NCBI GenBank assembly: GCA_027489245.1
Contig: JAIYAC010000025.1
Span: 62,001-126,000 of the forward strand
Reading direction: 5' to 3'
DNA: 64,000 nt
From: Neisseriaceae bacterium
GTDB lineage: Bacteria > Pseudomonadota > Gammaproteobacteria > Burkholderiales > Chromobacteriaceae
Shown here: piece after piece, positions 43,754-54,491 of the stretch
Position numbering within the stretch: position 1 is the first letter of the stretch
Layout: the number at the start of each line of letters is the position of its first letter
Translations under genes and position numbers: made by a program
Notes under the pieces: generated by a model
What the model was told of the DNA's origin: nothing
Seen by the model: only the letters and a program-made list of their open reading frames with translations
The model's database searches: none

Positions 43754-43966
43754 ATGAAACCGGACCTGCCAATCTGGCATGCCCCCGATGGTAGCGTGGT
43801 GTCCTGCACCGAAAAGGTAAAGGTCATGACCGAAAACATGGAAGAGCTGGCCCAGGTGGCACAAGACGCGTTTGAAGACGCCATCCTGATGGGCTGTGAC
43901 GAGCATCAGGTCCGTGCTTTTCTGGTCGCCATGATGCAGCAGCTGGACAACCCTTACCGAGCCTGA
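43754..43966 (+). CDS. Small conserved-looking protein upstream of lolC
   Basis: A 70-residue acidic protein (starts MKPDLPIWHAPDGSVVSCTE, contains EDAILMGCDEHQVRAFLV). It has two cysteines and no membrane segment. GAAAGG lies before the ATG. It ends 8 bases before lolC and so is probably in the lol operon. I recall similar short proteins at this place in other betaproteobacteria but know no function. Confidence 0.75.
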   Translation: MKPDLPIWHAPDGSVVSCTEKVKVMTENMEELAQVAQDAFEDAILMGCDEHQVRAFLVAMMQQLDNPYRA

Positions 43967-43974
43967 GCCCGCCC

Positions 43975-45214
43975 ATGTCCTTCCCTTACGAGGTCTTTAT
44001 CGGCCTGCGTTATCTGCGCGCCCGCCGGCGCAACGGTTTTATCTCGTTCATTTCGCTGATGTCGGTGCTGGGCATTGCCCTGGGCGTGGCAGCGCTGATT
44101 GTGGTGCTGTCGGTAATGAACGGCTTCCAGCAGGAAATCCGTGGCCGCATGCTGTCGGTGGTGTCGCACCTGGAAATCGGCAGCTACGACGGCCAGATCG
44201 CCGGCTGGCAGCCATTGCAGGCGCAGCTGCGCCAGCAGCCGCACGTGGTGGCCGCCGCGCCGTATGTCAACGCGCAGGGTTTGCTATCCAGCCGTGGCAA
44301 TGTGCGCGGCGCGCTGATACGCGGTGTGGACCCGGCGGCCGAGCAAACCGTGGTAAGCCTGGGCAAAGAGATGCTGCGCGGCAAGCTGGCCGACCTGGAG
44401 GCCGGCAGCTACCGCATCGTGCTGGGGGTAGAGCTGGCGCGCCAGCTGGGGGTAGAGGTGGGCGACAAGGTCACGCTGATTACCCCGCAGGGCAACGTGA
44501 CCCCGGCCGGCATGATGCCGCGCCTGAAGCAGTTCACCGTGGCTGGCGTGTTCAAGGCCGGCATGTTCGAGTACGACTCGTCGCTGGCCATGATCTCGCT
44601 GCGTGATGCGCAGGTGTTGTTCCGCCTGGGGCAGGACGTGTCCGGCATCCGCCTGAAGCTGGACGACGCCATGCTGGCGCCCCAGGTCAAGGCCGCCCTG
44701 CAGCCGCAGCTGGCGGCCAACCAGATGGCCACCGACTGGACCGACATGAACGCCAACTACTTTCGCGCGGTACAGATCGAAAAACGCATGATGTTCATCA
44801 TCCTCACCCTGATTGTGGCGGTGGCCGCGTTTAACCTGGTGTCCACGCTGGTGATGGTGGTGACCGACAAGCAGGCCGATATCGCCATCTTGCGCACGCT
44901 GGGGGCCAGCCCGGCCAGCATCATGAAGATATTCATCATCCAGGGCTCGGTAGCCGGTGTGCTGGGCACGCTGGCCGGTGTGGCCGGCGGCTTGCTGCTG
45001 GCGCATAACCTGGGGCTGGTGCTGTCCACGGTAGAGCACATGGTGGGCGCCAAACTGCTGTCCAGCGACGTGTACATGATCGACTACCTGCCTACCGACA
45101 TCCAGCTGGGCGATGTGTCCACCATTGGCCTGATTTCGCTGGCACTGGCGCTGCTGGCGACCCTTTACCCAAGCTGGCGCGCCGCCCGTGTGCGCCCGGC
45201 GGAGGCACTGCGCT

Positions 45215-45222
<8 letters not shown>
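43975..45222 (+). CDS. lolC: Lipoprotein-releasing ABC permease (LolC/LolF type)
   Basis: A 415-residue inner-membrane permease of the Lol system, which extracts lipoproteins for transfer to LolA. Family N-terminus [21 protein letters not shown]-like (here starting [13 protein letters not shown]), first membrane segment around [15 protein letters not shown], a large periplasmic domain, and three C-terminal segments with [21 protein letters not shown]. Only one permease gene accompanies lolD, so a homodimeric (LolF-like) arrangement is likely. It overlaps lolD by 8 bases. Confidence 0.93.
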
Positions 45223-45898
<676 letters not shown>

Positions 45899-45927
45899 AG
45901 AACGTTTTATCAAGATAAGGACCTGAC

Positions 45928-47211
45928 ATGCTGCAACACGACTCTACCCTTACATTTGACCGGCTACTGGCCGCCATTCAGGGCCCCACCGGCTGGGTGG
46001 AGCTCCTGGTGGCTGCGGTGGGGGTAGGGCTGGCTTTCTGGCTGTCGCGCCGCATTCACGCCCGCTACTTTGCGGCCAACCCGGCTGACTGGGGCTTTGG
46101 CAAATACCTGCTGTACCGCCTGGTGTTGCCGCTATCGGCCCAGCTGTGGACACAGGTAGCCGCCGTGTTGTGGCAGCTGGCGGTGGGGGTGCGCTCCGAG
46201 CTGCTGGTGGTGTCGGCCACGCTGTTGTTCTGGATGTCCATCATCCGCGTGATGACCGCCGTGGTGCGCCACGCCCTGCCGGATGGCAAGCTGGAGCGTA
46301 GCACCGAGCACTTCATGGCCATGCTGTTGTGGATGGGGTTTGCCAGCTGGGCGGTAGGCGTGGACAGCGTGGTGCTGGACTGGCTGGAGTCGGTGAGCTT
46401 TCACATCGGCAAAAACCAGATCAACCTGCTGATGATCCTGTCGGCCCTGGTGTGGGTGTCGGTCATCATGGTGGGCGCGCTGTGGGTGAGCAAACTCATC
46501 GAAAAACGCGTGATGAAGCTGTCCGACGTCGACCTGAGCCTGCGCATCGTGTTTACCAAGCTGGCGCGTACCCTGCTGATGGTGACTGGCGTGCTGGTGG
46601 CGCTGCCCATCGTGGGCATCGACCTGACCGTGCTGTCGGTATTTGGCGGTGCACTGGGTGTGGGCCTGGGTTTTGGCTTGCAGAAAATTGCCAGTAACTA
46701 CGTGTCCGGTTTCATCATTCTGCTGGACCGCTCCATCCGCATCGGCGACCGCCTGATGGTGGACAACCGCGTGGGCTATGTCAGCAAGATCACCAGCCGT
46801 TTTGTGGTGCTCAAAAGCGCCGATGGCTCCGAGGCGCTGGTGCCGAACGACACGCTGATTGCCAACACCGTGATCAACCAGTCTTATACCGATAAATCAC
46901 TGTGGATCAGCCTGCCCATCCAGGTAGCCTACGGTACCGACCTGCACCAGGCGCTGGCGCTGCTGTGCCAGGCGGCGACGCATCCGCGCGTGAAAGCCGA
47001 CCCGGCACCCTCTGCCTTTGTGGTGGCGTTTGCCGATTCGGGTATCAATCTGGAAGTAGGGCTATGGGTAAGCGACCCGGAAAACGGCATGCTGTCGCTG
47101 CGCTCGGACATCAACCTGCGTATCTGGCAGCTGTTTAGCCAGCATGGCATCCAGATACCGTACCCGCAGCGCGAAGTACACGTACTGAACCACGGCAACG
47201 GCGAAGCGTAA
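45928..47211 (+). CDS. MscS-family mechanosensitive channel
   Basis: A 427-residue membrane protein with about five N-terminal hydrophobic segments, then the MscS pore and beta domain: GGALGVGLGFGLQKIASNYVSGFIILLDRSIRIGD and LVPNDTLIANTVINQ. The Gly/Ala-rich pore helix matches the family. It would release small solutes under membrane tension. AAGGA precedes the ATG. It is 29 bases after lolD and 9 before the regulator gene, so the genes may be co-transcribed. Confidence 0.92.
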   Translation: MLQHDSTLTFDRLLAAIQGPTGWVELLVAAVGVGLAFWLSRRIHARYFAANPADWGFGKYLLYRLVLPLSAQLWTQVAAVLWQLAVGVRSELLVVSATLLFWMSIIRVMTAVVRHALPDGKLERSTEHFMAMLLWMGFASWAVGVDSVVLDWLESVSFHIGKNQINLLMILSALVWVSVIMVGALWVSKLIEKRVMKLSDVDLSLRIVFTKLARTLLMVTGVLVALPIVGIDLTVLSVFGGALGVGLGFGLQKIASNYVSGFIILLDRSIRIGDRLMVDNRVGYVSKITSRFVVLKSADGSEALVPNDTLIANTVINQSYTDKSLWISLPIQVAYGTDLHQALALLCQAATHPRVKADPAPSAFVVAFADSGINLEVGLWVSDPENGMLSLRSDINLRIWQLFSQHGIQIPYPQREVHVLNHGNGEA

Positions 47212-47220
47212 GGAGGGGCA

Positions 47221-47844
47221 ATGAACAAACAGACCCTGGCAGTAATCGACGACGATCTGGCGGTACGGCAGTCGCTGTTATGGCTGCTGGAAACCCCCGG
47301 CCTGGCGGTAAGCGGCTTTGACAGTGGCGAGGGCTTTCTGGCGCTGGGCAGTGATGCGGCCAACTTCAACTGCCTGATTGTCGACCTGCGCATGTCCGGC
47401 ATCAGCGGCATCATGCTGCTGGAAAAAATGGCGCAATGGCCCTATTGCCCGCCGGTCATCATGCTGACCGCCCACGGCGATGTGCCGCACGCTGTGGCCG
47501 CCTTCAAGCTGGGTGTGGCCGACTTTCTGGAAAAACCATTCGACGATGCGCGCCTGCTGGCCCTGGTAGAAGAATGCCTGGCCCGGGACGTGCAAGAGCG
47601 CGAGCGCTACCAGCGCCGCGTGCGGGTGGCCGAGGCGTTGGCCACGCTCACCGAGCGCGAGCGCGAGGTCATGCAGCATATTCTGACCGGCCTGCTGAAC
47701 AAGCAGATCGCCGAGGTGCTCAGCATCAGCATGAAAACGGTAGAAGTGCACCGCGCCCGCGTGTTCGACAAAATGGGGGTGAAGTCGGCAGTAGAGCTGG
47801 CCGGGGTCATTACCGTACTGGACGAGGCCGGCAGCAAGGCATGA
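47221..47844 (+). CDS. FixJ-type response regulator (REC-LuxR)
   Basis: A 207-residue two-domain regulator. Receiver with acceptor Asp55 (LIVDLRMSG), Thr in MLTAHGD and Lys in LEKPF. The C-terminal LuxR/FixJ helix-turn-helix reads LTEREREVMQHILTGLLNKQIAEVL followed by MKTVEVHRARVFDKMGVKSA. AAGGAGG is in front of the ATG. No partner kinase is adjacent; MscS lies just upstream and nudB overlaps downstream (ATGA). Confidence 0.92.
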   Translation: MNKQTLAVIDDDLAVRQSLLWLLETPGLAVSGFDSGEGFLALGSDAANFNCLIVDLRMSGISGIMLLEKMAQWPYCPPVIMLTAHGDVPHAVAAFKLGVADFLEKPFDDARLLALVEECLARDVQERERYQRRVRVAEALATLTEREREVMQHILTGLLNKQIAEVLSISMKTVEVHRARVFDKMGVKSAVELAGVITVLDEAGSKA

Positions 47845-48287
47845 AAACCATGAAACAACCCGTGTCCGTGCTGGTGGTGATTCACACCGCCGACTTGCAG
47901 GTCTTGCTGATCGAGCGTGCCGACAAGCCCGGCTACTGGCAGTCGGTAACCGGTAGCCGCGAGGGCAGCGAAGCCATCGCCGATACCGCGCAGCGTGAGG
48001 TGGCAGAAGAAACCGGTTTTGCCGCCACCGCCGGCCAGTGGCACGACTGGCAGCAGCAGAATGTCTACGAAATCTACCCGCACTGGCGCCACCGCTACGC
48101 CGAGGGCGTCACGCACAATACCGAGCACGTGTTCAGCCTGCAGCTGCCGGACACCCTGCGGCCAACCCTGGCCCCGGGCGAGCACTTGGCCTGGCAATGG
48201 CTACCCTGGCAGCAGGCGGCCGAGCAGGTGTTTTCCCCCTCCAATGCCGCGGCCATTCGCGCGCTGGCTCAGCGTTTTTTGCCCTAA
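47841..48287 (+). CDS. nudB: Dihydroneopterin triphosphate diphosphatase (Nudix)
   Basis: A 148-residue Nudix hydrolase. The Nudix box spans GSREGSEAIADTAQ then REVAEETGF. The start KQPVSVLVVIHTADLQVLLIER and the segment WQSVTGSREG fit NudB, the second enzyme of folate synthesis, acting on the product of FolE2 (11298). Its ATG overlaps the regulator stop. Confidence 0.88.
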   Translation: MKTMKQPVSVLVVIHTADLQVLLIERADKPGYWQSVTGSREGSEAIADTAQREVAEETGFAATAGQWHDWQQQNVYEIYPHWRHRYAEGVTHNTEHVFSLQLPDTLRPTLAPGEHLAWQWLPWQQAAEQVFSPSNAAAIRALAQRFLP

Positions 48288-48375
48288 TCTACATATTTCC
48301 CTTATGTATCCTTGCGCCATTTTGTAGCAGATACCATCATGTGAAGTGTCGGTGGGATAAAAGCAAGGAGGCACC

Positions 48376-49089
48376 ATGACTATTGACTTTGCCAAGCTGA
48401 AAATACTGGTGGTCGATGACCAGATGCTGGTGCGCTCGTTATTAACCCAGTCATTGAAAGCCATGGGGGTCAGCCCGGACAATATCTACCAGGCGGTAGA
48501 CGGTGCCACGGCCAAGCGCGCGCTGGATGGCAAACCGGTAGACATCGTGCTGTGTGACCTGCAAATGGAGCCGATGAACGGCATGGATTTGCTCAAGGAA
48601 ATCCGCTGCGGCCGCACCATGAACCCGCCCAACATGCCTTTTGTGTTTTTGTCTGGCCACGCCGAAAAACACAATATCGTGCTGGCAGCCCAGCTGCACG
48701 CCGATGGCTTTGTCATCAAGCCGCCCAAGCCCGCCGAGCTGGAAAAAAACATCAGCGCAGCCATGCAGCGCGTGCGCCCAGAGCCGGACCCGTTTGCCTA
48801 CTACGCTATCCCCACCGGCTCGGCCCATGACAAGTTTGTGTTTGGCGAACAATTACAGGCCGCGGCACGCAAAGTGGACGAAGATGGCCAGCCGGTCGAA
48901 ACCGTCACACTGAAAGACGTACAAGCTGGCCGCATCCTGGGCGAAGACCTGTACAACAAAACCGGTCAGCTGCTGCTGCAGCGCGGCAGCGAGCTCACCA
49001 TCACCCAGCTGCGTGTGTTGCTGAACTACCCGGACCGCTTTGGCGTGCAGAAAGTGGTGCTGCGCAAGGACCAGCCAGTCGAGGCCTGA
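48376..49089 (+). CDS. Response regulator with C-terminal output-like domain
   Basis: A 237-residue protein. Receiver domain at residues 8-130 (ILVVDDQMLVR; acceptor Asp61 in LCDLQMEPMNG; Lys in VIKPPKP). The C-terminal 80 residues (LKDVQAGRILGEDLYNKTGQLLLQRGSELT) resemble the small domain found before HD-GYP domains, but no HD-GYP follows. AAGGAGG precedes the ATG. It is followed after 25 bases by the hybrid kinase and is likely its partner. Confidence 0.88.
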   Translation: MTIDFAKLKILVVDDQMLVRSLLTQSLKAMGVSPDNIYQAVDGATAKRALDGKPVDIVLCDLQMEPMNGMDLLKEIRCGRTMNPPNMPFVFLSGHAEKHNIVLAAQLHADGFVIKPPKPAELEKNISAAMQRVRPEPDPFAYYAIPTGSAHDKFVFGEQLQAAARKVDEDGQPVETVTLKDVQAGRILGEDLYNKTGQLLLQRGSELTITQLRVLLNYPDRFGVQKVVLRKDQPVEA

Positions 49090-49114
49090 GCCCTGCACCG
49101 CAGGCGGAGGTTGT

Positions 49115-52100
49115 ATGAAACAAACATTGCGTACTGCCGGGCAAACCTCCGACATTGGCCGCGCTGCCTTGTTTATCGTGCTGTTGCTGGGGGCTATCCA
49201 GCTGGTGGCCTCGGCGCTGCTGATCCACTCGGGCTACCAGGGTTACAAGCGGGCTACCGAGCACGAGCAGCTTAACCAGGCCAGCCAGCAGCTGTTTCTG
49301 GCAGCCCAGGCTTTTAGCCGCGAAAACGACCACACCCTGGCGTTATTGTCTGCGGCCAAGTCACCCAGCCAGGCCAGCCGCGACGCGCTGCTACCGCTGC
49401 GTCAGCAGGCCGACCAGGCGCTGGCCCGTGCGCTGGCCATGCCGCGCCAGGATAACCATAACGCCGACCTGCACGCCGAAATCGTGGCCAAGCATCAGCA
49501 CTTGCTTGGCCGCCGCGTGGATATCGACCATATCCTGCAGCGTCAGCCCTACCAGATGGAAGAGAACGCCAGCTTTGGCTGGCGACTTTCCATGGCGTCG
49601 GTGTTTGGCTCCATAGACAAGGCCCTGCGTCAGGACACCTATGACCTGGGTGACGAGGCCGACCCCAAGCTGAACCGCATGGCCGAGGTAAAGTTTGACA
49701 TCTGGAGCCTCAGCCAGGTGCTGAACGATGAAGCGCATGCGCTTAAGCTGCGTGCCGAGTTCAAACGCCGGCTGAACTCCTCGGACGAGTACCAGCTGAC
49801 GCGTAACCGCGAGCGGGCCCTGCTGATCGTAGACCGCCTGCGCGACAGCATCCGCTTTCTGGACCAGCCAGAGCTGCAAGGCCGTCTGCGTCATCTCAAT
49901 AGCGCCATCCTTACCCTGAACCGGCAAACCGACCAGCAGCTGCAACAGCTCGAAGTGAGTGGCCAGCTTGTGCCGGGCAAAGGCAGCCATACCCAGGCAT
50001 GGACCACACTTAGCCAGCAGCTGGATGACTTTTTCCTGGCGCTGACCCGTCACACCCGGGAGAGCGTCAGCAGCTACCTGGACGAATACATTGCGGGCCT
50101 GGCGCTGAATATCCTGTTCACCCTGCTGGTGATGTGCCTGTACATCTACCTGCTGCGCCGCCTGCGCACGCACATCCTGTACCCGCTGCAACGGCTGCAG
50201 CACCTGCTGGACGCCGCTGCCGATGCCATTCTCACGGTGGATGACGAGCGCAAGGTGGTGGTGGCCAACCAGGGGGCAGAGCGCATGTTCGGCCGCAGCA
50301 AGGAGCACCTGGGCAATGTGCCTATCGGCGAGCTGCTGATCATCGACTCGCAAGACAGCGACTGGATGGAAAACAGCCACGGCCTGGACCAGTCGCTACC
50401 CGGGCGCGGCATGCACGCCGATGGCAGTATTTTCTATGCTGGCGTGTCTATCAGTGCGCTGAACGAAAAGGCACGCGGCCGCGACCACTACCTGCTGATT
50501 GTGCGTAACGAGCAGGCGCGGCGCGTTGCGGAAAAATCGCTGGCCAAAAGCCTGCAGCTGTTGTCCGGTATTCACCGCGTAGAGGGGCTGCTGTTTGCCC
50601 GTAGCCCGCGTCATGCGGTGTACCACGAAATCTTGCGCATCCTGCTGGACTACTTCGGGCTGGATGCCGGCCTGATCCTGGCGCTGGAAACCGGGCGCGA
50701 TAAAAACTCGTCGTTTCATGTGCAGGCCAGCATCGGTGCGGCCAACCCACCGGACTGGGTAGAAGACTTCCGCCGCAAACCGCATGTGCAGGCCCTGCAG
50801 CTGGGGGCGCAGCAGCGCATCGTGCGCGAGGAAGACTGGGTATACCTGCCGGTAGAAGTAGACGCACGCACCGTGATGGTGGCGGGCCTGCAAGACTGCC
50901 ACCTGAGCGATGAGCAATACGAAGCACTGCAGCCCATGCTGGGTACCTGCGGCAGCATCGTCAGCTTTTATGCCGAAGAAGACCGCCGGCGGAACTCCGA
51001 GCGCCACCTGCGCGAAGTCCTGCAACAAGAAGAAGCCATCTACAGCGCCTCGCCCGTGGGCCTGCTGCGCCTGAATCGTGACTACGCCATCGTGCGCGCC
51101 AACCGTACCGCCGAAACCCTGTTCGGCGCCGGGCAGGACGGCCTGCAGGGCCTGAGCCTGCAAGAGGTGCTGGCCACCGAGCAAGAATGGCACGCCCTGT
51201 TTGCCCAGCTGGAACACGCCCGTCAGCACGATCGCCAGCTCAGTACCGAAATAGAGTGCGTGCGGGTAGGGGGGCAGCCGGTATGGGTAATGTTTACCGG
51301 GCAGCTGCTGTTCCCCGGCATGGCCGAGCACGACATGATTCTGGCCTGTATGGATGTATCCGACCGCCGCGCGGCCGAAGAAGGCCTGCTACATGCGCGT
51401 GACGAGGCGGCGGAAGCACGCAGCCAGCTGGTGGTGGCCATCGAGACGCTGGAAGAAGCCTTTGCCTTTTTTGACGTGCACGACAAGCTGGTGCTGTGCA
51501 ACCGCCGCTTTGCCGAGCTGGCGGGGGTGGGCTTCACCCCCGAGCAGCTGCGCGGCCGTACGTTTGAATCCATCGTAAAAGCCGCGCTGGAAGAAGGCGA
51601 GCACCCCGAAGTCGGCATGGATAACGCCAGCTGGGTAGCCGAGCGCCTGCGCCGTCATGCCAGTGGCAGCGCCTCGTTCCAGCTGCAAGTAGGCGAGCGC
51701 TGGTTCCAGGTAAGCGACCACGCCACGCCAGGTGGCGGTTCGGTGTGCATCCATGCCGACATTACCAGCCTGAAAATGCAGGAAGGCGACCTGCTGCTGG
51801 CACGTGACCTGGCCGAGCAAGCCAACCGTGCCAAGAGCGGTTTCCTGGCGGCCATGAGCCATGAAATCCGTACGCCGATGAATGGTGTGCTGGGCATGCT
51901 GGAGCTGCTGGCGCTGACCCGCCTGGAAGCCGAGCAGCGCGAATCGGTGGAAACCATCCAGGAATCGGCCCGCACCCTGCTGCGCCTGATCGACGATATT
52001 CTGGATTTTTCCAAGATCGAGGCGGGCAAGCTGGATATCACGCCGGAAACCGCGTCCATTGCCGATATCATGCACAAGGTGCACCAGCTGTATGAGGAAA

Positions 52101-53401
52101 TGGCCACGCGTAAAAACCTGCAATTCCATCTGGAAATCGACCCGCAGCTGGCCCCGGCCGTGCTGGTAGACCCGCTGCGTTTGCGCCAGATCCTGCAAAA
52201 CTTCTGCAGTAACGCGCTGAAATTTACCGCAGAAGGCGCGGTCACCCTGCGGGTGCGCAGCCTGGAAACCTATCCGGGCGAGCAAAGGCTGCGTTTCGAG
52301 GTGCAGGACACGGGTATCGGGATCTCGCGCGAGAACCTCAGCCGGCTGTTCGAGCCCTTTACCCAGGCCGAAAGCTCCACCGCACGCCGCTTTGGCGGTA
52401 CCGGGCTGGGCCTTACCATCTGCCGCCGCCTGGCCATGCTGATGGGCGGCGAGGTGGCCATGGACAGCCAGGAAGGCGTGGGGACCATCGCCTCGCTGGA
52501 CATCACCCTGCCGCTGGGCGAGCTGGCCGACATCCGCACCGCGCCGGTAGAGATCACCGCAGACGACGTGCTGGAAAGCAAGGCCGAGGTGGCGGCCAAC
52601 CTGCTGCCGGTGCTGTTTGTGGAAGACAACCCCACCAACCGCAAGCTGACACTGAAGCAGTTCGAGCTGCTGGGCTACCCGGTAGACGCTGCCGAGAACG
52701 GGGTGGAGGCGGTAAATAAATGGCAGAAAGGCGAATACTCGCTGATTCTGACCGACTGCCACATGCCCGAAATGGATGGCTACGAGCTGGCGCGCACCAT
52801 ACGCTACTACGAAGGCATCGTGTTCGATTCGCGCCATATTCCCATCATTGCCTGCACGGCCAACGCTTCGCATGAAGAGCTGGAAAAAACCAGTGCGGCG
52901 GGCATGGACGATTTCATGACCAAGCCGCTAAGCCTGGGCACGCTCAAGGCCATGCTGGAGAAATGGATCACCCAGGCCAACGACGAGGCCATCAAGGAAA
53001 GCGAGCAGCGCAAGCTGCCGCAGGCAGATAACGGCCCTGCCGACGCGGTGAGCTTTGCCATGGCCATGCCCATAGACCGCAGCGTGCTGGAGGTGTACAG
53101 CAGCGGCGACTGGATGATGGAGCGTGCCATCCTGGACGAATTCCTGCTGGCCAACGACGAAGACGTGGCCGTGCTGCAGGCTGCGGTAAGCGAGGACAAC
53201 GCCGAGCGCGTGGCCTGGAGCGCCCACCGTATCAAAGGGGCCAGCCGCATGGTGGGGGCCATGATGCTGGGCGACGCGGCCGAGCTGCTGGAAAAAGCCG
53301 GCAAAGCGGCCGACCTGCCCACCATCCACACCGAATGGCCCGGCTTTGTACAAAACCTGGCGGTGCTGAAAGCCTGGCTGGCTACCCAGCCGGTTGCCTG
53401 A
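49115..53401 (+). CDS. Hybrid sensor histidine kinase (PAS-PAS-PAS-HisKA-HATPase-REC-HPt)
   Basis: A 1428-residue membrane kinase. TM1 at about residues 16-38, a long periplasmic helical sensor, TM2 at about 328-348. Then PAS domains near 358, 638 and 772 with a GAF-like segment near 482-620. HisKA has the acceptor His916 (MSHEIRTPMNG). HATPase follows with the N-box NFCSNALKF and G-boxes ending FGGTGLGLTI. The receiver has Asp1214 (LTDCHMPEMDGYE) and the C-terminal HPt domain has His1371 (WSAHRIKGASRM). This is the tripartite BarA/ArcB-type relay. GGCGGAGG precedes the ATG. The preceding response regulator is the probable final acceptor. Confidence 0.93.
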   Translation: MKQTLRTAGQTSDIGRAALFIVLLLGAIQLVASALLIHSGYQGYKRATEHEQLNQASQQLFLAAQAFSRENDHTLALLSAAKSPSQASRDALLPLRQQADQALARALAMPRQDNHNADLHAEIVAKHQHLLGRRVDIDHILQRQPYQMEENASFGWRLSMASVFGSIDKALRQDTYDLGDEADPKLNRMAEVKFDIWSLSQVLNDEAHALKLRAEFKRRLNSSDEYQLTRNRERALLIVDRLRDSIRFLDQPELQGRLRHLNSAILTLNRQTDQQLQQLEVSGQLVPGKGSHTQAWTTLSQQLDDFFLALTRHTRESVSSYLDEYIAGLALNILFTLLVMCLYIYLLRRLRTHILYPLQRLQHLLDAAADAILTVDDERKVVVANQGAERMFGRSKEHLGNVPIGELLIIDSQDSDWMENSHGLDQSLPGRGMHADGSIFYAGVSISALNEKARGRDHYLLIVRNEQARRVAEKSLAKSLQLLSGIHRVEGLLFARSPRHAVYHEILRILLDYFGLDAGLILALETGRDKNSSFHVQASIGAANPPDWVEDFRRKPHVQALQLGAQQRIVREEDWVYLPVEVDARTVMVAGLQDCHLSDEQYEALQPMLGTCGSIVSFYAEEDRRRNSERHLREVLQQEEAIYSASPVGLLRLNRDYAIVRANRTAETLFGAGQDGLQGLSLQEVLATEQEWHALFAQLEHARQHDRQLSTEIECVRVGGQPVWVMFTGQLLFPGMAEHDMILACMDVSDRRAAEEGLLHARDEAAEARSQLVVAIETLEEAFAFFDVHDKLVLCNRRFAELAGVGFTPEQLRGRTFESIVKAALEEGEHPEVGMDNASWVAERLRRHASGSASFQLQVGERWFQVSDHATPGGGSVCIHADITSLKMQEGDLLLARDLAEQANRAKSGFLAAMSHEIRTPMNGVLGMLELLALTRLEAEQRESVETIQESARTLLRLIDDILDFSKIEAGKLDITPETASIADIMHKVHQLYEEMATRKNLQFHLEIDPQLAPAVLVDPLRLRQILQNFCSNALKFTAEGAVTLRVRSLETYPGEQRLRFEVQDTGIGISRENLSRLFEPFTQAESSTARRFGGTGLGLTICRRLAMLMGGEVAMDSQEGVGTIASLDITLPLGELADIRTAPVEITADDVLESKAEVAANLLPVLFVEDNPTNRKLTLKQFELLGYPVDAAENGVEAVNKWQKGEYSLILTDCHMPEMDGYELARTIRYYEGIVFDSRHIPIIACTANASHEELEKTSAAGMDDFMTKPLSLGTLKAMLEKWITQANDEAIKESEQRKLPQADNGPADAVSFAMAMPIDRSVLEVYSSGDWMMERAILDEFLLANDEDVAVLQAAVSEDNAERVAWSAHRIKGASRMVGAMMLGDAAELLEKAGKAADLPTIHTEWPGFVQNLAVLKAWLATQPVA

Positions 53402-53642
53402 GGGCGGTTCCTGCGTGGTCGGCGTGGTTGTAAAAGCGTGCTACGTATGGATGGCCGATGTGGTTGGCGAGTACTGTCAGGCAGGGTTGTTAGCCTCATG
53501 AATTTTGTTAATTTCACTTGTCAATAAAATTCATGTTTTTTTCTTCTTTTATTTCATTTTGATGTTGCTTTTTTTCTTGAAAATTATTTTGTCATGAATG
53601 AGAATTCACCTTCTTATTGTTTTGACCGAGAAGAGTGAAGTA

Positions 53643-54431
53643 ATGCAGTCCAGTGTTAGTGCATGTCAGAAGGTATGTCCGGTATGTGTGACCCCCAGCG
53701 GGTCATATTTTGTTCCGGTGGGGGAGTTCAAGATATACAAGTGTGCACATTGTGGTTTGGAGCATACCTACCCCATTCCTTCCAAAGTACAGCTTAAAAA
53801 CTTCTACGCCAGCTACGATGACGTCCGAGCCGCGCCCGATGTAGTGCGGCTGAATGCCCGAAGAAATCTGAAGCTACTGGAAAGATTTGGCTATGACGGC
53901 ACCAAAACGGTATTGGATTTCGGAACTGGCGACGCTGCTTTTGTCGGCGTGGCGGGGCCGAATTGCTTTGGTATCGATTTTAAAGTGTCCGCTAATCCCA
54001 GGGTGTATACCGACCTGGAGGATCTGCCGGTCAAGCAGTACGATTTTGTCACGCTATGGGGTGTGCTGGAGCATCTGGATCATCCGGTACAAGTGTTGTC
54101 GGCATTGCATGCCCTGCTGAAACCGGGTGGCATCATGGTGCTGACAACGGTTAATGCCGAGGGCAGCATTCCGTATTACTACAAACCGGTAGAGCACCTG
54201 ACCTACTGGACGAAAAACTCTTTTGTGCATCTATTCGAGAAGGTCGGTATTGAACTGCTCAGCATTGAGCCGTACCGGATGAAGCAGCGCCCAGAAATCT
54301 ATGCCGACCGCCTGTTGAGCAGAACGCCAGTGGCGTATCGCCATGCCTTTAGCAACGCGGTGGAGTCTTTGCCAAAATATATTGAAGTACCAACAAATGA
54401 AGTACTGGTAGTTGCAATACGTCAGGCATAA
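53643..54431 (+). CDS. SAM-dependent methyltransferase with N-terminal zinc ribbon
   Basis: A 262-residue protein. Residues 8-37 hold two cysteine pairs (CPVC, CAHC) typical of a small zinc ribbon. The methyltransferase fold follows: VLDFGTGDAAFVG (SAM site) and YDFVTLWGVLEHLDHPVQVL, then LKPGGIMVLTTVN. This is the Methyltransf_23 type often found with polysaccharide, lipid or O-antigen genes, but none is adjacent. The 240 bases upstream are AT-rich, and the gene is less GC-rich than its neighbours, so it may be a recent arrival. Start ATG at 53643 with a GAAG site. Confidence 0.82.
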   Translation: MQSSVSACQKVCPVCVTPSGSYFVPVGEFKIYKCAHCGLEHTYPIPSKVQLKNFYASYDDVRAAPDVVRLNARRNLKLLERFGYDGTKTVLDFGTGDAAFVGVAGPNCFGIDFKVSANPRVYTDLEDLPVKQYDFVTLWGVLEHLDHPVQVLSALHALLKPGGIMVLTTVNAEGSIPYYYKPVEHLTYWTKNSFVHLFEKVGIELLSIEPYRMKQRPEIYADRLLSRTPVAYRHAFSNAVESLPKYIEVPTNEVLVVAIRQA

Positions 54432-54491
54432 ATTGCTGGTGGCGCGATAGCTTGCTACATAAGCATATGCATATGAGGCGTCTTCCCCCAG

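Noticed and set aside
53580-53612. AATGAGAATTC as a Fur box before the methyltransferase
   Set aside because: Only one half site in a generally AT-rich leader; no second half and no iron-related function of the gene.
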